A model generated the notes under the pieces. That model searched no databases. It was not told the DNA's origin and worked only from the letters and a program-made list of their open reading frames with translations. Shown here piece by piece: positions 63,824 to 64,000 of a stretch of DNA of 64,000 nucleotides (positions are counted from its first letter, which is position 1; each line of letters opens with the position of its first letter). The stretch is taken from positions 64,759,117 through 64,823,116 of the forward strand of contig CATQJL010000112.1 of assembly GCA_958299035.1 (NCBI GenBank), read 5' to 3'. This stretch comes from Cylicocyclus nassatus. Lineage: Eukaryota; Nematoda; Chromadorea; Rhabditida; Strongylidae. A program made the position numbers and the translations under genes.

Positions 63824-64000
63824 ATGAAGCTTATAATCCTCTTCATTTTTCTTGCTATCATAAGCTTCCAGCTGTGCCTTGGTTACTCTTCCGATGACAT
63901 TGTTATGGAAATGATGGGTTCGTTATTCTTTTAAGTTTGACATAATGTTGATCTGTACTTGCTCTTATAGAAAACGATGTCGGAACACATCCACATGAAG
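63824..64000 (+). CDS. Secreted peptide paralogue D, partial at window edge
   Basis: ATG at 63824 follows ttacttcag (ending 63805), an acceptor-like signal. Exon 1 most likely ends at 63881, giving exactly 58 nt and phase 1 as in copies A and B, with signal peptide LIILFIFLAIISFQLCL. Intron 63882-63970 (89 nt, tcttatag); an alternative donor at 63918 gives a 53-nt intron and twelve more residues. Exon 2 begins ENDVGTHPHE, resembling the ENDFA start of paralogue C, and runs off the window. Function unknown. Confidence 0.6.

Overview
This is eukaryotic, repeat-rich, single-to-low-copy genomic DNA from an invertebrate. Bacterial gene organisation, rRNA and intact tRNA genes are absent. The few believable genes are small, split by short introns with T-rich acceptors ending in ttacag, tttag or tttcag, and several have an acceptor-like or TATA-like signal a few tens of bases before the ATG. 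This style, with a Ty3/gypsy element carrying two CCHC knuckles, suggests a nematode, but I cannot fix the taxon. The clear macin (theromacin-type) gene is a family I associate with annelids, molluscs and cnidarians, so the taxon should stay open.

The window is essentially two diverged copies of one block. Unit 1 (about 1-25430) and unit 2 (about 42010-63250) match in several long colinear stretches, each interrupted by different transposons: 1-3300 with 42010-46620, 3850-4450 with 50020-50850, 12990-16500 with 51860-53040, 16600-16740 with 57600-57740, and 22020-25300 with 61340-63200. Between the units lie a 9.6 kb imperfect palindrome (25961-35562, centred near 30193) and 6.5 kb of mixed repeats.

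The genes are all small secreted-peptide genes. Family 1 has four members, A (217-866), B (42232-42877), C (48126-48774, first exon missing) and D (63824 to beyond the right edge). They share a 58-nt signal-peptide exon, phase-1 first intron and a short last exon, but the middle exon encoding the mature peptide is far more diverged than the introns around it. Family 2 is a complete three-exon macin gene (51946-53890) with ten cysteines; its unit 1 counterpart near 13046-13139 is a dead remnant. The layout therefore resembles a host-defence or secreted-effector peptide cluster growing by segmental duplication.

Mobile DNA fills the rest: a full-length but decayed Ty3/gypsy element with 5-bp target duplication (16961-21906, minus strand); a CR1/Jockey-like LINE 3' end (about 46635-48013); many full-length foldback elements with TA target duplications (Tc1/mariner type); five copies of a DINE/Helentron-like repeat with ATCGAT-rich inverted arms; tRNA-derived SINE-like sequences; and a repeat with a hammerhead-like core that sits exactly at the centre of the big palindrome.
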